This document shows, one piece after another, positions 42,509 through 53,530 of a DNA stretch of 64,000 nucleotides (the first letter of the stretch is position 1; the number at the start of each line of letters is the position of its first letter). The translations under genes and the position numbers were made by a program. Source of the stretch: JALYUS01 sp038231255 (lineage in GTDB: Bacteria; Chloroflexota; Chloroflexia; Thermomicrobiales; JALYUS01). The notes under the pieces are model-generated. The model did no database searches, was not told the origin of the DNA, and was given only the letters and a program-made list of their open reading frames with translations. The stretch spans positions 10,327 through 74,326 of the forward strand of contig JBBRLR010000011.1 of assembly GCA_038231255.1 (NCBI GenBank). Reading direction: 5' to 3'.

Positions 42509-44578
42509 CTACGGGCGTTGGTGATACATGCGGACGATGTTGTCTTGCCAGACGATGTCCGCGTTCGCGAAGCCGAACGTGGCGGGATCTTCGTGCAGGA
42601 AAAAGAGGCCATAGTCGTACCGCGCGCTGTCGTCGGGATCGTCCCGGTAGTTCTGGCCGAAATTTACGCGTAGGCGGGCATAGAGCGGATGATCGCGCAA
42701 GAGATAGCCGAGCATCCCCATGTAGGCGCCGGTGCCCATCGGGTCGTTGCGCGAAAGGCGCACTGATGCGCCCGGCGCGACGATATCCGGCAGTTCGGCG
42801 AACTTGGCCGATCGTGAAACCGTGTAGACGCTCGTTTCGCCAAATTGCACGGACCGCGACAATTCATCGGGGATTCCGTCGAGACGCGCAGCAAGTGCGG
42901 CGCGCGCAGCGCCGGGGAATTGGTCGAAGTGCACGACGACATGGGTGATTCCCAAGCCTTGCAGCAACGCGACTGATCGTTCCGACGGAAAGCGTTGCAG
43001 ATCGAACGCTAGCGCCTTATATCCCTTTGGAAGCACATTCGCGTTGCCGTTGACAATCGGGTGACGATGGACGAGTGCGTAATATTGCTCGCGAACCGCG
43101 ATTGCCTGCTCCCGCTCGTGGTCGGGGATGACAAGCGGCAGCTCGATCACCCGTGCGTCCGGTTGATCGGCCAGCCAGTGATACACGGCGGGGATCGTTT
43201 CGCCGCTTTCCAGCGGGACAACCGGCAGCGGATGGTTCGCATACTCGGCCCCGAAACCGGCGAGCAATGTAGCCGCCACCGCGATTGGGGCCGCACGAGC
43301 CGTGTTGATCCGCGGCAGCCGGAATGCTCCGGAGCGGGCGAAGAGCGCGGTCGCTCCTGTTGCCGCCAACCCCGCGATGCCGAGGAGGAAAAGCGTCCCG
43401 AAACGCGCGGGGACGCGCATCGAGGCGAAACCGGGCAGATGCCAATAGAAGAGGTCGTACGGTAGGTGGCGTAACAGTAATGACTTGCTGTCCGGCGTCA
43501 AACGCAGTTCCGGCCCGACCGCGAACGCGGCGCTGACCCCGACAAGGAGCGCGAGAAACTGCTCCCACGGTCGCCGTCGACCGATCCAGAATCCGAACCC
43601 CGCGAGCAGGAGCGCGAGGAGGCCGGGAAACATGTTGCGCTCGAAGGTGTACGTGCCGTGCGTGCGGAGTGGGGTGGTGATGCCGCCCCAGAAGCGGTTG
43701 CGACCATCCACCGTGAAGAAGTTCGCCACGGTCGCTGCGTAATAGGTCGTTTGCCCAAACGTCCGCTCGACGCCGTATTCGTTTTGCACGCGCCGGTAGC
43801 CGATGGCAATGGGAAGAATAATGACGAACGCCAGCGCGCCCGCCGTTGCGAAATGCAGCCAAACATTCCGGTGCCGCGTCTCTGGCCGCTTGATGTATGC
43901 CATGGCGAGAAAGAGCGGCACGAGGACGAGCAGATAGATCGCGTAGTAGTGAGACGAGATCGCCTGCATCACCACGCATGCCGCCAGTGCCAGGGTATCC
44001 CGGATGCGAGGCGCGACGACGATCCGGTCGCACAGGAGCAGGATCAAGGGGAACCATTGCGCGGAAAGCAGACCGATATGGCCGATCCGGTCGAGGTGCA
44101 TCGGCGCGAACGCGTAGATTACCCCTGCAATGAATGCCGCGACCGGCACTGCGCCAAACCGACGGGCGAGTGCATACATGGCCACGGCGCTCATCATCAG
44201 GGAAAGGAGCACCGCGACATTATAGATCGCGAGCGGCGCGATGTGCAGGAGCGCCAGCGGCAACGTCAGGACTGCCGATCCGAGGACGAGTTCATCGAAT
44301 AAATAGGAGTCGGCGAAAGGGTAGAACGTGTTGCCAGTGAAAAGATGGAGCGGATTATGGAGCAGGCGATAATGTCCCCAGCCGATACGCCAGATGCTGT
44401 CTACCGGATCAATTGACGAGGTGACGCCGCTATTGAGATGTGTCGCAAGCGGCCACGTCAGCGCGACAGCGATCAGCAGGTAAGAGAGCGTGATGACCGA
44501 TGCACGCGGAAAACGCGACAACCAAGCCGCCGGAACAATTCCGTCCCCGCGTCGTGCTGCCAAACCTCGGCTGTGCAT
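42509..44578 (-). CDS. polytopic membrane protein, glycosyltransferase-like (paralogue 2)
   Basis: 689 aa from ATG at 44578, with about 11-13 hydrophobic segments and a C-terminal soluble region from about 460. The first loop DPVDSIWRIGWGHYRLL and the block FAPMHLDRIGHIGLLSAQWFPLILLLCDR align with the protein at 38663-40690, so they are paralogues. TTG at 44593 is another possible start. A TATACT box at 44602-44607 (minus strand) gives a short leader. Function is not established; surface-glycan or lipid-linked sugar transfer is the most likely class. Confidence 0.75.
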   Translation of the reverse strand: MHSRGLAARRGDGIVPAAWLSRFPRASVITLSYLLIAVALTWPLATHLNSGVTSSIDPVDSIWRIGWGHYRLLHNPLHLFTGNTFYPFADSYLFDELVLGSAVLTLPLALLHIAPLAIYNVAVLLSLMMSAVAMYALARRFGAVPVAAFIAGVIYAFAPMHLDRIGHIGLLSAQWFPLILLLCDRIVVAPRIRDTLALAACVVMQAISSHYYAIYLLVLVPLFLAMAYIKRPETRHRNVWLHFATAGALAFVIILPIAIGYRRVQNEYGVERTFGQTTYYAATVANFFTVDGRNRFWGGITTPLRTHGTYTFERNMFPGLLALLLAGFGFWIGRRRPWEQFLALLVGVSAAFAVGPELRLTPDSKSLLLRHLPYDLFYWHLPGFASMRVPARFGTLFLLGIAGLAATGATALFARSGAFRLPRINTARAAPIAVAATLLAGFGAEYANHPLPVVPLESGETIPAVYHWLADQPDARVIELPLVIPDHEREQAIAVREQYYALVHRHPIVNGNANVLPKGYKALAFDLQRFPSERSVALLQGLGITHVVVHFDQFPGAARAALAARLDGIPDELSRSVQFGETSVYTVSRSAKFAELPDIVAPGASVRLSRNDPMGTGAYMGMLGYLLRDHPLYARLRVNFGQNYRDDPDDSARYDYGLFFLHEDPATFGFANADIVWQDNIVRMYHQRP

Positions 44579-44653
44579 CCGCCAAATCAACACCTTTGTA
44601 GTATACCGCGCATTGTGCGCACAGCAAAAAGATGTACGCCGTATGTGGATGTG

Positions 44654-44932
44654 TCAGCGGGCGGCGACGTACTGCTTGAGCGCTGCCAGTTCTTCGGTAG
44701 CGCTCGGCGTGCGCGTCGGGCCGCGACCATCGAGGTCGCGATAGCGGTCGGCAATGGCCGCGCGCAGATCGTCGAGCGCGTCTTCCGGCGACTGGCCCAT
44801 CGTGCGCAAGCCGACCGCCGGGGCGCTGATCGTCACGTATTCGTCGCGCCACTCGGCGACGATCGGCAACGGCTGGGTCAGCGTCAAGCCATCATCGAGG
44901 TCGCCGGTCAGCGTCAGTGCCTGGTGACTCAT
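44654..44932 (-). CDS. small protein, possibly HicB/UPF0150-like
   Basis: A 92-aa product overlapping larC by ATGA, so it is the last gene of rlmN-larC. The centre, EWRDEYVTISAPAVGLRTMGQSPEDALDDLRAAIADRYRDL, has the pattern of HicB-type antitoxin or UPF0150 domains (a short beta-sheet followed by a helix). No HicA toxin partner is adjacent. The C-terminal tail is polar and ends in EELAALKQYVAAR. Family assignment is by pattern only. Confidence 0.65.
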   Translation of the reverse strand: MSHQALTLTGDLDDGLTLTQPLPIVAEWRDEYVTISAPAVGLRTMGQSPEDALDDLRAAIADRYRDLDGRGPTRTPSATEELAALKQYVAAR

Positions 44933-46197
44933 GGGTGGACCTCCACCAGCCGCGCGCCGACGAACTGACGGCCCGCTTCCGCCGCCGCCGCGTAGACCTC
45001 GCGAAACGGAACCTCCGCCGCGCGCGCAATCGCCGCGATCTGCTCGTATTCCGGTACGGCATCGAGAACCGCGCCCTCCCATTCCTTGATCTTGACGCGC
45101 ACCGGCCCCCACTGCGTCACGACTGTTTCCCATCGCCGGTTCGCCTTTTCGCGGATAATCGGCGTCGCGCGGACACCGAATGTCGTCGTCTCGCGCAGCA
45201 GCGTCGTCGTTACCGCGAGCCGGTCCGCATCCGCACAGATCGCGGAAAGTTGCACGGCGGGGCGGCTCTTTTTCATCGTGATCGGCGTGAACCACGCATC
45301 GAGCGCACCTGCCGCGAAAAGCCGCTCCAATGCGTAGGCGAGCGCTTCGGGCGTCATATCGTCAATGTTTGCGGAGAGGAGGATCTCGTTCTCCGTCGTG
45401 CTTGTGCCGTCATCGGTCTGATATGTTTCGTGCACAACCGGCGTGGCCACGAATGGCACGTCGCCGCGATGTGTCGAGACCGTTGCACCGAGCCAGATGC
45501 GCAGGCAATTCGGCCACGGCATGCGGCGCGTGCCAAAGCCGTATCCGACCGCCTGGATGGTCATTGGTGGCCGCTCGAATCCCTCGGCGAGCGCGGTGAC
45601 AATCGCCGCGCCCGTTGGAGTGACAGTCTCCTTGTCGGTTTCGAGCGGCACAGTCGGGGCATTGACGCGCGCGAGGAGCGCGAGCGTCGCGGGGGCGGGA
45701 ACGGGGATTAGCCCATGCTGCGATTGTGTCCAGCCGTGCCCCTGGGCGAATGGTGACGCGTAGATCGCCTCGATACCGAGCAGATCGAGCGCGACGGCCG
45801 CCCCGACGATGTCCACGATACTGTCCAACGCGCCGACTTCATGGAAATGCACATCATCCACGGCCACACCATGCACGGACGCCTCCGCGACCGCCAGCGC
45901 ACCGAAAATGCGCAGCGACAGCTCCTTCGCGCGCTCGGTCAGTCCCGATCCTTCGATGATCGAGCGGATTGTCCGCCAATCGCGCTGCGGTTGGTCAGCC
46001 TCGACATCCACAATAACACGCGTCCCGCCGAGGCTGTGTTGGCTGGCCGGTTCGGTGCGGAGCGTGTAGCCGGAAAGGCCGAGCGGCGCGAGGCCGTAGG
46101 TCAGATCGTCGAGCGACAGGCCGGCGTGGATGAAGGCGGCGAGAGTCATATCGCCGCTGATGCCGGCGGGCATATCGAAATAGGCGATCCGCGTCAT
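44929..46197 (-). CDS. larC: nickel insertion protein LarC
   Basis: LarC (DUF111) inserts nickel into the pyridinium dithiolate cofactor of lactate racemase-type enzymes. 422 aa in one uninterrupted frame, opening IAYFDMPAGISGDMTLAAFI (about 4-23). It has the His-rich VAVDDVHFHEVGALDSIVDIVGAAV (about 105-129) and MTPEALAYALERLFAAGALDAW (near 285-306). In Lactobacillus, LarC is made by a programmed frameshift; here none is needed. larA, larB and larE are not in the window. Both ends overlap neighbours by 4 bases. Confidence 0.92.
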   Translation of the reverse strand: MTRIAYFDMPAGISGDMTLAAFIHAGLSLDDLTYGLAPLGLSGYTLRTEPASQHSLGGTRVIVDVEADQPQRDWRTIRSIIEGSGLTERAKELSLRIFGALAVAEASVHGVAVDDVHFHEVGALDSIVDIVGAAVALDLLGIEAIYASPFAQGHGWTQSQHGLIPVPAPATLALLARVNAPTVPLETDKETVTPTGAAIVTALAEGFERPPMTIQAVGYGFGTRRMPWPNCLRIWLGATVSTHRGDVPFVATPVVHETYQTDDGTSTTENEILLSANIDDMTPEALAYALERLFAAGALDAWFTPITMKKSRPAVQLSAICADADRLAVTTTLLRETTTFGVRATPIIREKANRRWETVVTQWGPVRVKIKEWEGAVLDAVPEYEQIAAIARAAEVPFREVYAAAAEAGRQFVGARLVEVHP

Positions 46198-47324
46198 GCC
46201 GCCTCCGTCGTGTTTGTCGTCGCCGTCACATCAGCGCGCAACTGACCGCACCCGGCCGCGATGTCGGTGCCGCGCGAATAGCGGACGCTGGCCGGGAGGC
46301 CGCGCGCGACGAGCATCGCTGCGAATGCCTCGGCGCTTTCACGGGTTGGCCGGGTGAGTAGTGAACCATCCGGCCCGACCGCCTCAGCGACCGGGTTCAG
46401 CGGGATGAGATTGACGTGGCAGAGAATCCCGCGCAGGAGGGCGGAAAGCTCGTTCGCGACTTTGCCGGTGTCGTTCACCCCGGCGATCAGCGCGTACTCG
46501 AAGGAGACGCGGCGGTGCGTCTTGGCGGTGTAATAGCGCACGGCGTCCAGCAGTTCGGCAATCGGGTAGTGCGCATTCACTGGCATCAGCGCGGAGCGCG
46601 CCTCGTCGGTCGTTTGATGCAAGGAGACGGCGAGGTTGATCTGCCACGGCTCGTCGGCGAGGCGGCGGATGCGCGGCGCAAGCCCGACGGTGCTGACCGT
46701 CATCCGGCGCGCGCCGAACTTCATGCACTGTGGCTCGTTGAGGATCGCGATTGATCGCATCACCTGATCGTAGTTCGCCAGCGGCTCGCCCATCCCCATG
46801 TAGACGATGTTCGTCAGCGGCTTGCCCGCTTCGCCGCTGAGGCGGGCGAGCGCGACGACCTGCGCGACGATTTCGCCCGCCGACAGATTGCGCGACAAGC
46901 CTATCTTGCCCGTCGCGCAGAAGGTGCAGCCATAGCCGCACCCTACCTGTGACGAGATGCACGCGGTCGAACGCTCCCGGTAGTGCATCAGGACGCCCTC
47001 GATCAGGCAATCGTCCGGGGTACGAAACAGCAGTTTCGTCGTCCGGTCATCGCCGCTCGTCACGCGGGTCACTTCGTGCAGGATAGTGAGGGGCAATTCC
47101 GCGTCAATCACCGCGCCGAGCGCCTTCGGGACGCCGGGAATTGTCGCCGCAGCCGTAGCGAACCGTCCATATACGCCGGTGTACAGTTGCGCGGCGCGGA
47201 ATGTGGGCTGATCGTGCGTCGCCAGCCATGCCTCCAGGTCTTCCGGCAATAGGTCATAGAAGGAGACCCGCGCGCCGGATGGCACGGCGGGGAGCGTCAT
47301 ACTCGTTGGTGTTTCACCCGTCAT
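46194..47324 (-). CDS. rlmN: 23S rRNA (A2503-C2)/tRNA methyltransferase RlmN
   Basis: RlmN is a radical-SAM methylase that modifies A2503 of 23S rRNA and A37 of some tRNAs. 376 aa: N-terminal region DLLPEDLEAWLATHDQPTFRAAQLY (about 24-48), the radical SAM motif CGYGCTFCATG (near 128), NIVYMGMGEPLANYD (near 167), NLAVSLHQTTDEARSALMPVN (near 218) and SRGTDIAAGCGQL (near 350) with the second catalytic Cys. It heads the rlmN-larC-small protein operon. Confidence 0.96.
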   Translation of the reverse strand: MTGETPTSMTLPAVPSGARVSFYDLLPEDLEAWLATHDQPTFRAAQLYTGVYGRFATAAATIPGVPKALGAVIDAELPLTILHEVTRVTSGDDRTTKLLFRTPDDCLIEGVLMHYRERSTACISSQVGCGYGCTFCATGKIGLSRNLSAGEIVAQVVALARLSGEAGKPLTNIVYMGMGEPLANYDQVMRSIAILNEPQCMKFGARRMTVSTVGLAPRIRRLADEPWQINLAVSLHQTTDEARSALMPVNAHYPIAELLDAVRYYTAKTHRRVSFEYALIAGVNDTGKVANELSALLRGILCHVNLIPLNPVAEAVGPDGSLLTRPTRESAEAFAAMLVARGLPASVRYSRGTDIAAGCGQLRADVTATTNTTEAA

Positions 47325-47339
47325 CTGTCCTCACACAAC

Positions 47340-47365
47340 GCGACCGGCCCCGAGGGACCGGTCGC
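47340..47365. terminator. hairpin between the YugP-type protease and rlmN
   Basis: GCGACCGG (47340-47347) pairs with CCGGTCGC (47358-47365). On the minus strand the next bases are GTTGTGTG, not a good T-tract, so termination would be weak or Rho-assisted. It lies between the stop of the protease gene (47401) and the rlmN start (47324). Confidence 0.5.
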
Positions 47366-47400
47366 AATTCGTCCGAATCGCCAACCTTGGGCCAAGCGTG

Positions 47401-48096
47401 CTAGTCGCGCCGACCGCCGCCCATGCCCGAAACGAGCATGATGTAGTAGAGCAGTTGCAGGATCGCGCCCGCCGCCGCCGCGAGATAGGTGAGCGCCGCC
47501 GCGTCGAGGACGCTCTTCGCCTCGCCGTACTCGCTGCGCGAAACGAGGCCGTTGCTCGCCAGCATTTTCATCGCCCGGTTCGAGGCGTCGAACTCTACCG
47601 GTAAGGTAACGAGCGCGAAGACCGTGCCGAGCGAGAAAAGGGCAACGCCGAGCCACGCGATGCCGATCGCGCCGGTGAAGATGCCCAACAGCAGCAAGAC
47701 CCAGCCGAAGTTCGAGCCGATATTCACTGCCGGAACAATCGCGCCGCGCAGTTTCAGGTACGCATAGTTCTCCTTGTCCTGCACCGCGTGCCCGGTCTCG
47801 TGCGCGACGATCCCCTGCGCGGCGACGGAGATGCTACCGTAGACGCCATCGGAAAGGCGTAGCACTTTTTCGCGCGGGTCGTAGTGATCGGTCAGTTCAC
47901 CGGGCACGCGCTCGACCTGGACATTGTACAAGCCTTGCGCATCGAGCAACTTCCGGGCGACCTGCGCGCCAGTGAGTCGGTTCTCGGACGGGATCTGCGT
48001 CATCTTGGCGTACGTGCTCTTGACCCGCCATTGCGCGTATAAGGCGAGGAACAAACCCGGCACAAGAAACGCGAAGTAAAGCGGACTGAAAAACAT
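47401..48096 (-). CDS. yugP: YugP-type zinc metallopeptidase (membrane)
   Basis: A 231-aa integral-membrane protein of the Zn_peptidase_2 family. N-terminal membrane segment at about 1-22; then RLTGAQVARKLLDAQGL (about 40-56), the VLRLSDGVYGSISVAAQGIVAHETGHAVQ block (about 75-110) with the HEXXH zinc site as HETGH, and three further hydrophobic segments (about 120-225) between which NRAMKMLASNGLVSRSE is conserved. TTGGAGGTTCCGACA precedes the ATG. Physiological substrates are unknown for the family. Confidence 0.88.
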   Translation of the reverse strand: MFFSPLYFAFLVPGLFLALYAQWRVKSTYAKMTQIPSENRLTGAQVARKLLDAQGLYNVQVERVPGELTDHYDPREKVLRLSDGVYGSISVAAQGIVAHETGHAVQDKENYAYLKLRGAIVPAVNIGSNFGWVLLLLGIFTGAIGIAWLGVALFSLGTVFALVTLPVEFDASNRAMKMLASNGLVSRSEYGEAKSVLDAAALTYLAAAAGAILQLLYYIMLVSGMGGGRRD

Positions 48097-48413
48097 TGTC
48101 GGAACCTCCAAAAGAGCAACCGATGCGACGCCGTGTGACCGGACGCAAGGCTCTTGCCGCGCCTCGTCGCGCACGTCGCCGAAACAGGAAGCGAGAGAAC
48201 CGGCGACGCCATGTATATACGATCTACCATACACGGCGGTTGCAGTCCGTTGTCCCGCCGATTCATGCGTCGTATGGCTTCCATCGTACCATAACAACCG
48301 CGTGCCGCCGCGCATTCCGCGTCGCATCCTCGGGGCAATCGCATCTTATCCGGTCATGACATCAAGCGGATCGCGATCATCTCGGGCTACCTTCCCCGGT
48401 GGCCGCGCACCGC

Positions 48414-48449
48414 GATCCAGAGGGCGCACAGCCGTGTGCCCTCTGGATC
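48414..48449. terminator. 12-bp perfect hairpin downstream of the carotenoid desaturase gene
   Basis: GATCCAGAGGGC (48414-48425) pairs with GCCCTCTGGATC (48438-48449), extended by G-U pairs in the loop. It lies just past the desaturase stop and probably ends its transcript. CAGAGGGCGC is shared with the repeat at 32934 and 31002. The rest of 48097-48413 contains the promoter region of the protease gene (a GTATATAC stretch near 48213) and no further gene I can support. Confidence 0.7.
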
Positions 48450-48465
48450 AACGCTCATCAAAAAC

Positions 48466-49905
48466 CTAATCCGCTGCGATTTCCGCCAATGACAAGACCG
48501 GGGCGCGGGTCGCCGCTTCCATCAGCGCGGTGGCGGCGAGGCGACCGCTGGCGACAGCGCCCTCCATGCTGTCATAGAAATCCTGCGTCGTGTAGCCGCC
48601 GGCGAGGAAGAGATTTGGGATCGGCGTCGCCTGCGTCGGGCGCAAGTGGTCAATGCCCGGCTTCGGCCAGTAGACGGATTGCGGGATGCGCACGACGGTG
48701 CTCTTGACGATCCGCGCCTGTGGGCCGGTGTCGGGGAAGGTCGCGTCCACATTCGCCTTGGTCCGCCGCACGATCTCGTCGTCCGGCAAGTCCATCAGGT
48801 CGCGCGCCGGGGCGACGCAGAACTCCATCCGGCTCTTACCGCCGAAGGCGTAATCGGGCGTCGTGTTCGCGAGATCGGCGTAGACCGGGATGCGGCCATC
48901 CGGGCAGAAGAGGATATTGTTCGTGTGCGTCACCTGCCGGTCGAACCAGAGTTGCACGGTGATCACCGGCACGCCCTCGAACTGGCTCAGGCCCGCGAAG
49001 TACCGTTCCTCCCGCCGCCATTGGTCGGGAATCAAGCGATTGAGTTTATGTACCGGTAGCGCGAGCGTAAACCAGTCGCCGCGCACGACCTCGCCACTCG
49101 CCAGTTCAAAGCCGGTGACGCGCCGACCGGGGCCCTCGTGGATCGCGCGGATCGGCGCATCGGTGCGGATGCGAACGCTGCGCGCCGTCAGGTAGTCTGC
49201 GAGCGGGCCGATCAGGTAGTCCTGCGGCGAGCCTTTCAGGAAGCCCATCTTCGACGCGTCCGGCTTGCGCAGAAATTCGCCGCAGACATCGAGGACGATC
49301 TTCGCGCTCATCTCCTCGGGTGGGAGGAATTTGAGGGCGAGCGCCATCGGCATGAACATTTTTTGCAGCATCCGGTCCGAGATGCCGAACTTCTGGTGCC
49401 ACTCGGAGTAGGTCAGGCCGTCCTGCCGCGCGCGGTATTCCGGCGAACCGAAGAGCATCGGGCCGAGCGCCTTCGCGAGCGACAGTTTCTCGCTCCAACT
49501 GAAGTAGTGGTTGTTGACGACGGCGGGGAGCAGATGCAGGGGCGCGGGGAACGACCCGGTGCGGAAGGCGAACCGCTCGCCAGCGGAGAGCGTGTAGGTC
49601 AGGACATGCTCTTTCCAAAGGATGTTGTCGTAGATACCGAGTTCACGCATCAGGTCGAAAATCTCGACATACGCGCCGAAAAAGACGTGCAGGCCCGATT
49701 CGACCCAGTCGCCGTCGGCGTCACGCCACGACGACACCTTGCCGCCGAGGATCGGACGCTGCTCCAGCACTTCGACCTGATAGCCTGCGTCCACCAGTCG
49801 TTTCGCCGCAGCCAGCCCGGCGAGCCCGCCGCCGCCAATCACGACCCGCTCGCTTTTCCCGTTCCATTCCATGCCGCATGTCCATTCCGTATGATAGTTT
49901 TCCAT
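48466..49905 (-). CDS. carotenoid desaturase of the phytoene/zeta-carotene (plant/cyanobacterial) type
   Basis: A 479-aa FAD-dependent desaturase. The dinucleotide fold VVIGGGGLAGLAAAKRLVDAG is at about 21-41 and LGGKVSSWRDADGDWVESGLHVFFGAY, a CrtP/CrtQ/PDS signature, at about 53-79. KMGFLKGSPQDYLIGPLADYL is near 220-240, and the late FAD block NLFLAGGYTTQDFYDSMEGAVASGRLAA near 435-462. It differs from the bacterial CrtI type. ATG at 49905 follows a TACACT box (49923-49918) with a short leader; ATG at 49872 is an alternative. No other carotenoid gene is nearby, so the substrate is unproven; HpnE-like hydroxysqualene oxidoreductase is the main alternative. Confidence 0.82.
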   Translation of the reverse strand: MENYHTEWTCGMEWNGKSERVVIGGGGLAGLAAAKRLVDAGYQVEVLEQRPILGGKVSSWRDADGDWVESGLHVFFGAYVEIFDLMRELGIYDNILWKEHVLTYTLSAGERFAFRTGSFPAPLHLLPAVVNNHYFSWSEKLSLAKALGPMLFGSPEYRARQDGLTYSEWHQKFGISDRMLQKMFMPMALALKFLPPEEMSAKIVLDVCGEFLRKPDASKMGFLKGSPQDYLIGPLADYLTARSVRIRTDAPIRAIHEGPGRRVTGFELASGEVVRGDWFTLALPVHKLNRLIPDQWRREERYFAGLSQFEGVPVITVQLWFDRQVTHTNNILFCPDGRIPVYADLANTTPDYAFGGKSRMEFCVAPARDLMDLPDDEIVRRTKANVDATFPDTGPQARIVKSTVVRIPQSVYWPKPGIDHLRPTQATPIPNLFLAGGYTTQDFYDSMEGAVASGRLAATALMEAATRAPVLSLAEIAAD

Positions 49906-49971
49906 TCCCCATAGAAGTGTACCGCGCGGGAACAGAACGGATCACCGGGCCAAACGGATTGACTGCGGAAC

Positions 49972-50001
49972 CTTGACATAGATCGTGTCAAAGTGTATGA
50001 T
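49972..50001 (+). promoter_or_regulatory. hspR-clpB promoter with HAIR-type operator
   Basis: TTGACA (49973-49978), 17-bp spacer, TATGAT (49996-50001). Overlapping it, CTTGA (49972-49976), 11 nt, then TCAAA (49988-49992) fits the HspR-associated inverted repeat (HAIR, CTTGAGT-N7-ACTCAAG) with one change in the outer base of the right arm. The operator covers the -35 box, so HspR would repress its own operon. Confidence 0.85.
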
Positions 50002-50061
50002 CGCGGTGTCACGACTACCGGGCATTGTGCTGCCTGTGTAGCGATAGGAGGCACAGGACCG

Positions 50062-50418
50062 ATGCAAGATAAGGGACCACTGTATGTGATAAGCGTCGCG
50101 TCGCGACTGCTCGCACTGCATCCGCAGACGCTGCGCAAGTACGAGCGGGCCGGGTTCGTCGCACCGTCCCGGACGGATGGGAATCTGCGGCTCTACTCGC
50201 CGGAAGATTTAGCCCTGCTGCGGCAAGTGAAGCACCTGGTGGACGAGCACGGCGTCAACCTCGCCGGTGTCGAACTCGCCCTGACGGTCACGCGGCTGGC
50301 CGAGCATTTGCTCGATCTCGTGGAGCACGAAGGAAACGGCGCCAAACTCCGCCGCGATACACAGGAAACGGCGATGGAAATACTGCGTACATTGGGAGCA
50401 ACGAGCAACGAGCAATGA
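50062..50418 (+). CDS. hspR: heat shock repressor HspR (MerR family)
   Basis: HspR represses chaperone genes through HAIR operators and is relieved by heat. ATG at 50062 follows ATAGGAGG and gives 118 aa. The MerR-type winged helix is VISVASRLLALHPQTLRKYERAGFVAPSRTDGNLRLYSPEDLALL (about 10-54), including the LYS(E/P)xD contact. The rest is a short dimerisation helix. It is followed by clpB with a 54-base gap, the usual pairing in actinobacteria and related phyla. The stop overlaps a repeat of the ACGAGCAATGAG family. Confidence 0.92.
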   Translation: MQDKGPLYVISVASRLLALHPQTLRKYERAGFVAPSRTDGNLRLYSPEDLALLRQVKHLVDEHGVNLAGVELALTVTRLAEHLLDLVEHEGNGAKLRRDTQETAMEILRTLGATSNEQ

Positions 50419-50453
50419 GGAGACCAAAACCACTCATTGCTCATTGCTGACGA
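50401..50453. repeat. ACGAGCAATGAG palindromic repeat, copy 1 (between hspR and clpB)
   Basis: ACGAGCAACGAGCAATGAG (50401-50419) overlaps the hspR stop and is answered by CTCATTGCTCATTGCTGACG (50432-50451). A cleaner copy is at 53179-53236 after clpB. The two copies bracket clpB. Confidence 0.8.
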
Positions 50454-50472
50454 GCGACGAAGGAGCGAGATT

Positions 50473-53169
<2,697 letters not shown>

Positions 53170-53178
53170 TCTTAAGCA

Positions 53179-53236
53179 GCGATGAGCAACGAGCAATGAG
53201 TAGAGAACGATCCCCTCATTGCTCGTTGCTCATCGC
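53179..53236. repeat. ACGAGCAATGAG palindromic repeat, copy 2 (after clpB)
   Basis: Perfect 22-bp arms: GCGATGAGCAACGAGCAATG and AG (53179-53200), answered by CTCATTGCTCGTTGCTCATC and GC (53215-53236). It lies 10 bases past the clpB stop and may end the operon. A half-site (CGCTCATTGCTCG) overlaps the start codon region of the acetyltransferase near 54131-54143. Confidence 0.92.
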
Positions 53237-53320
53237 TCATTGCTTCGTCTACAATACTCCCGGTGCGGAACACCGCAGTTTCATCACCGTACGCGGACTC
53301 GACGAGGAGGCATACACGCG

Positions 53321-53482
53321 ATGGTCGCGAATATTCTATTGGACTTGGTGCGGTTCGTCGGCTTGTTCGCCGCCGTGCTCGCGATTATGTTCGTTTTCCC
53401 GTTCATCATGATGATCTTCTTCCGCCGCTTCTCCCTCGGCAACCCGGATAAGGACCTCAACACCATCCGCCGCGTCAAGTAA
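53321..53482 (+). CDS. 53-aa single-span membrane protein
   Basis: A short frame with a convincing ribosome site (GACGAGGAGG, 10 bases upstream of ATG). The product MVANILLDLVRFVGLFAAVL... has one long hydrophobic segment (about 4-35, including MFVFPFIMMIFF) and a basic C-terminal tail, RRFSLGNPDKDLNTIRRVK. No family is recognised. It is followed by a good intrinsic terminator at 53504, and an upstream repeat separates it from clpB. Too small for most annotation cut-offs, but the start signal supports expression. Confidence 0.6.
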   Translation: MVANILLDLVRFVGLFAAVLAIMFVFPFIMMIFFRRFSLGNPDKDLNTIRRVK

Positions 53483-53503
53483 ATCTGCAGTCCTCCCCGG
53501 TTT

Positions 53504-53530
53504 CCTCTGATAGTCAACGGAGGGTTTTTT
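53504..53530 (+). terminator. intrinsic terminator after the 53-aa membrane protein
   Basis: CCTCTG (53504-53509) pairs with CGGAGG (53518-53523) around an 8-nt loop, followed by GTTTTTT. It overlaps the 3' end of the convergent acetyltransferase gene. Confidence 0.7.
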
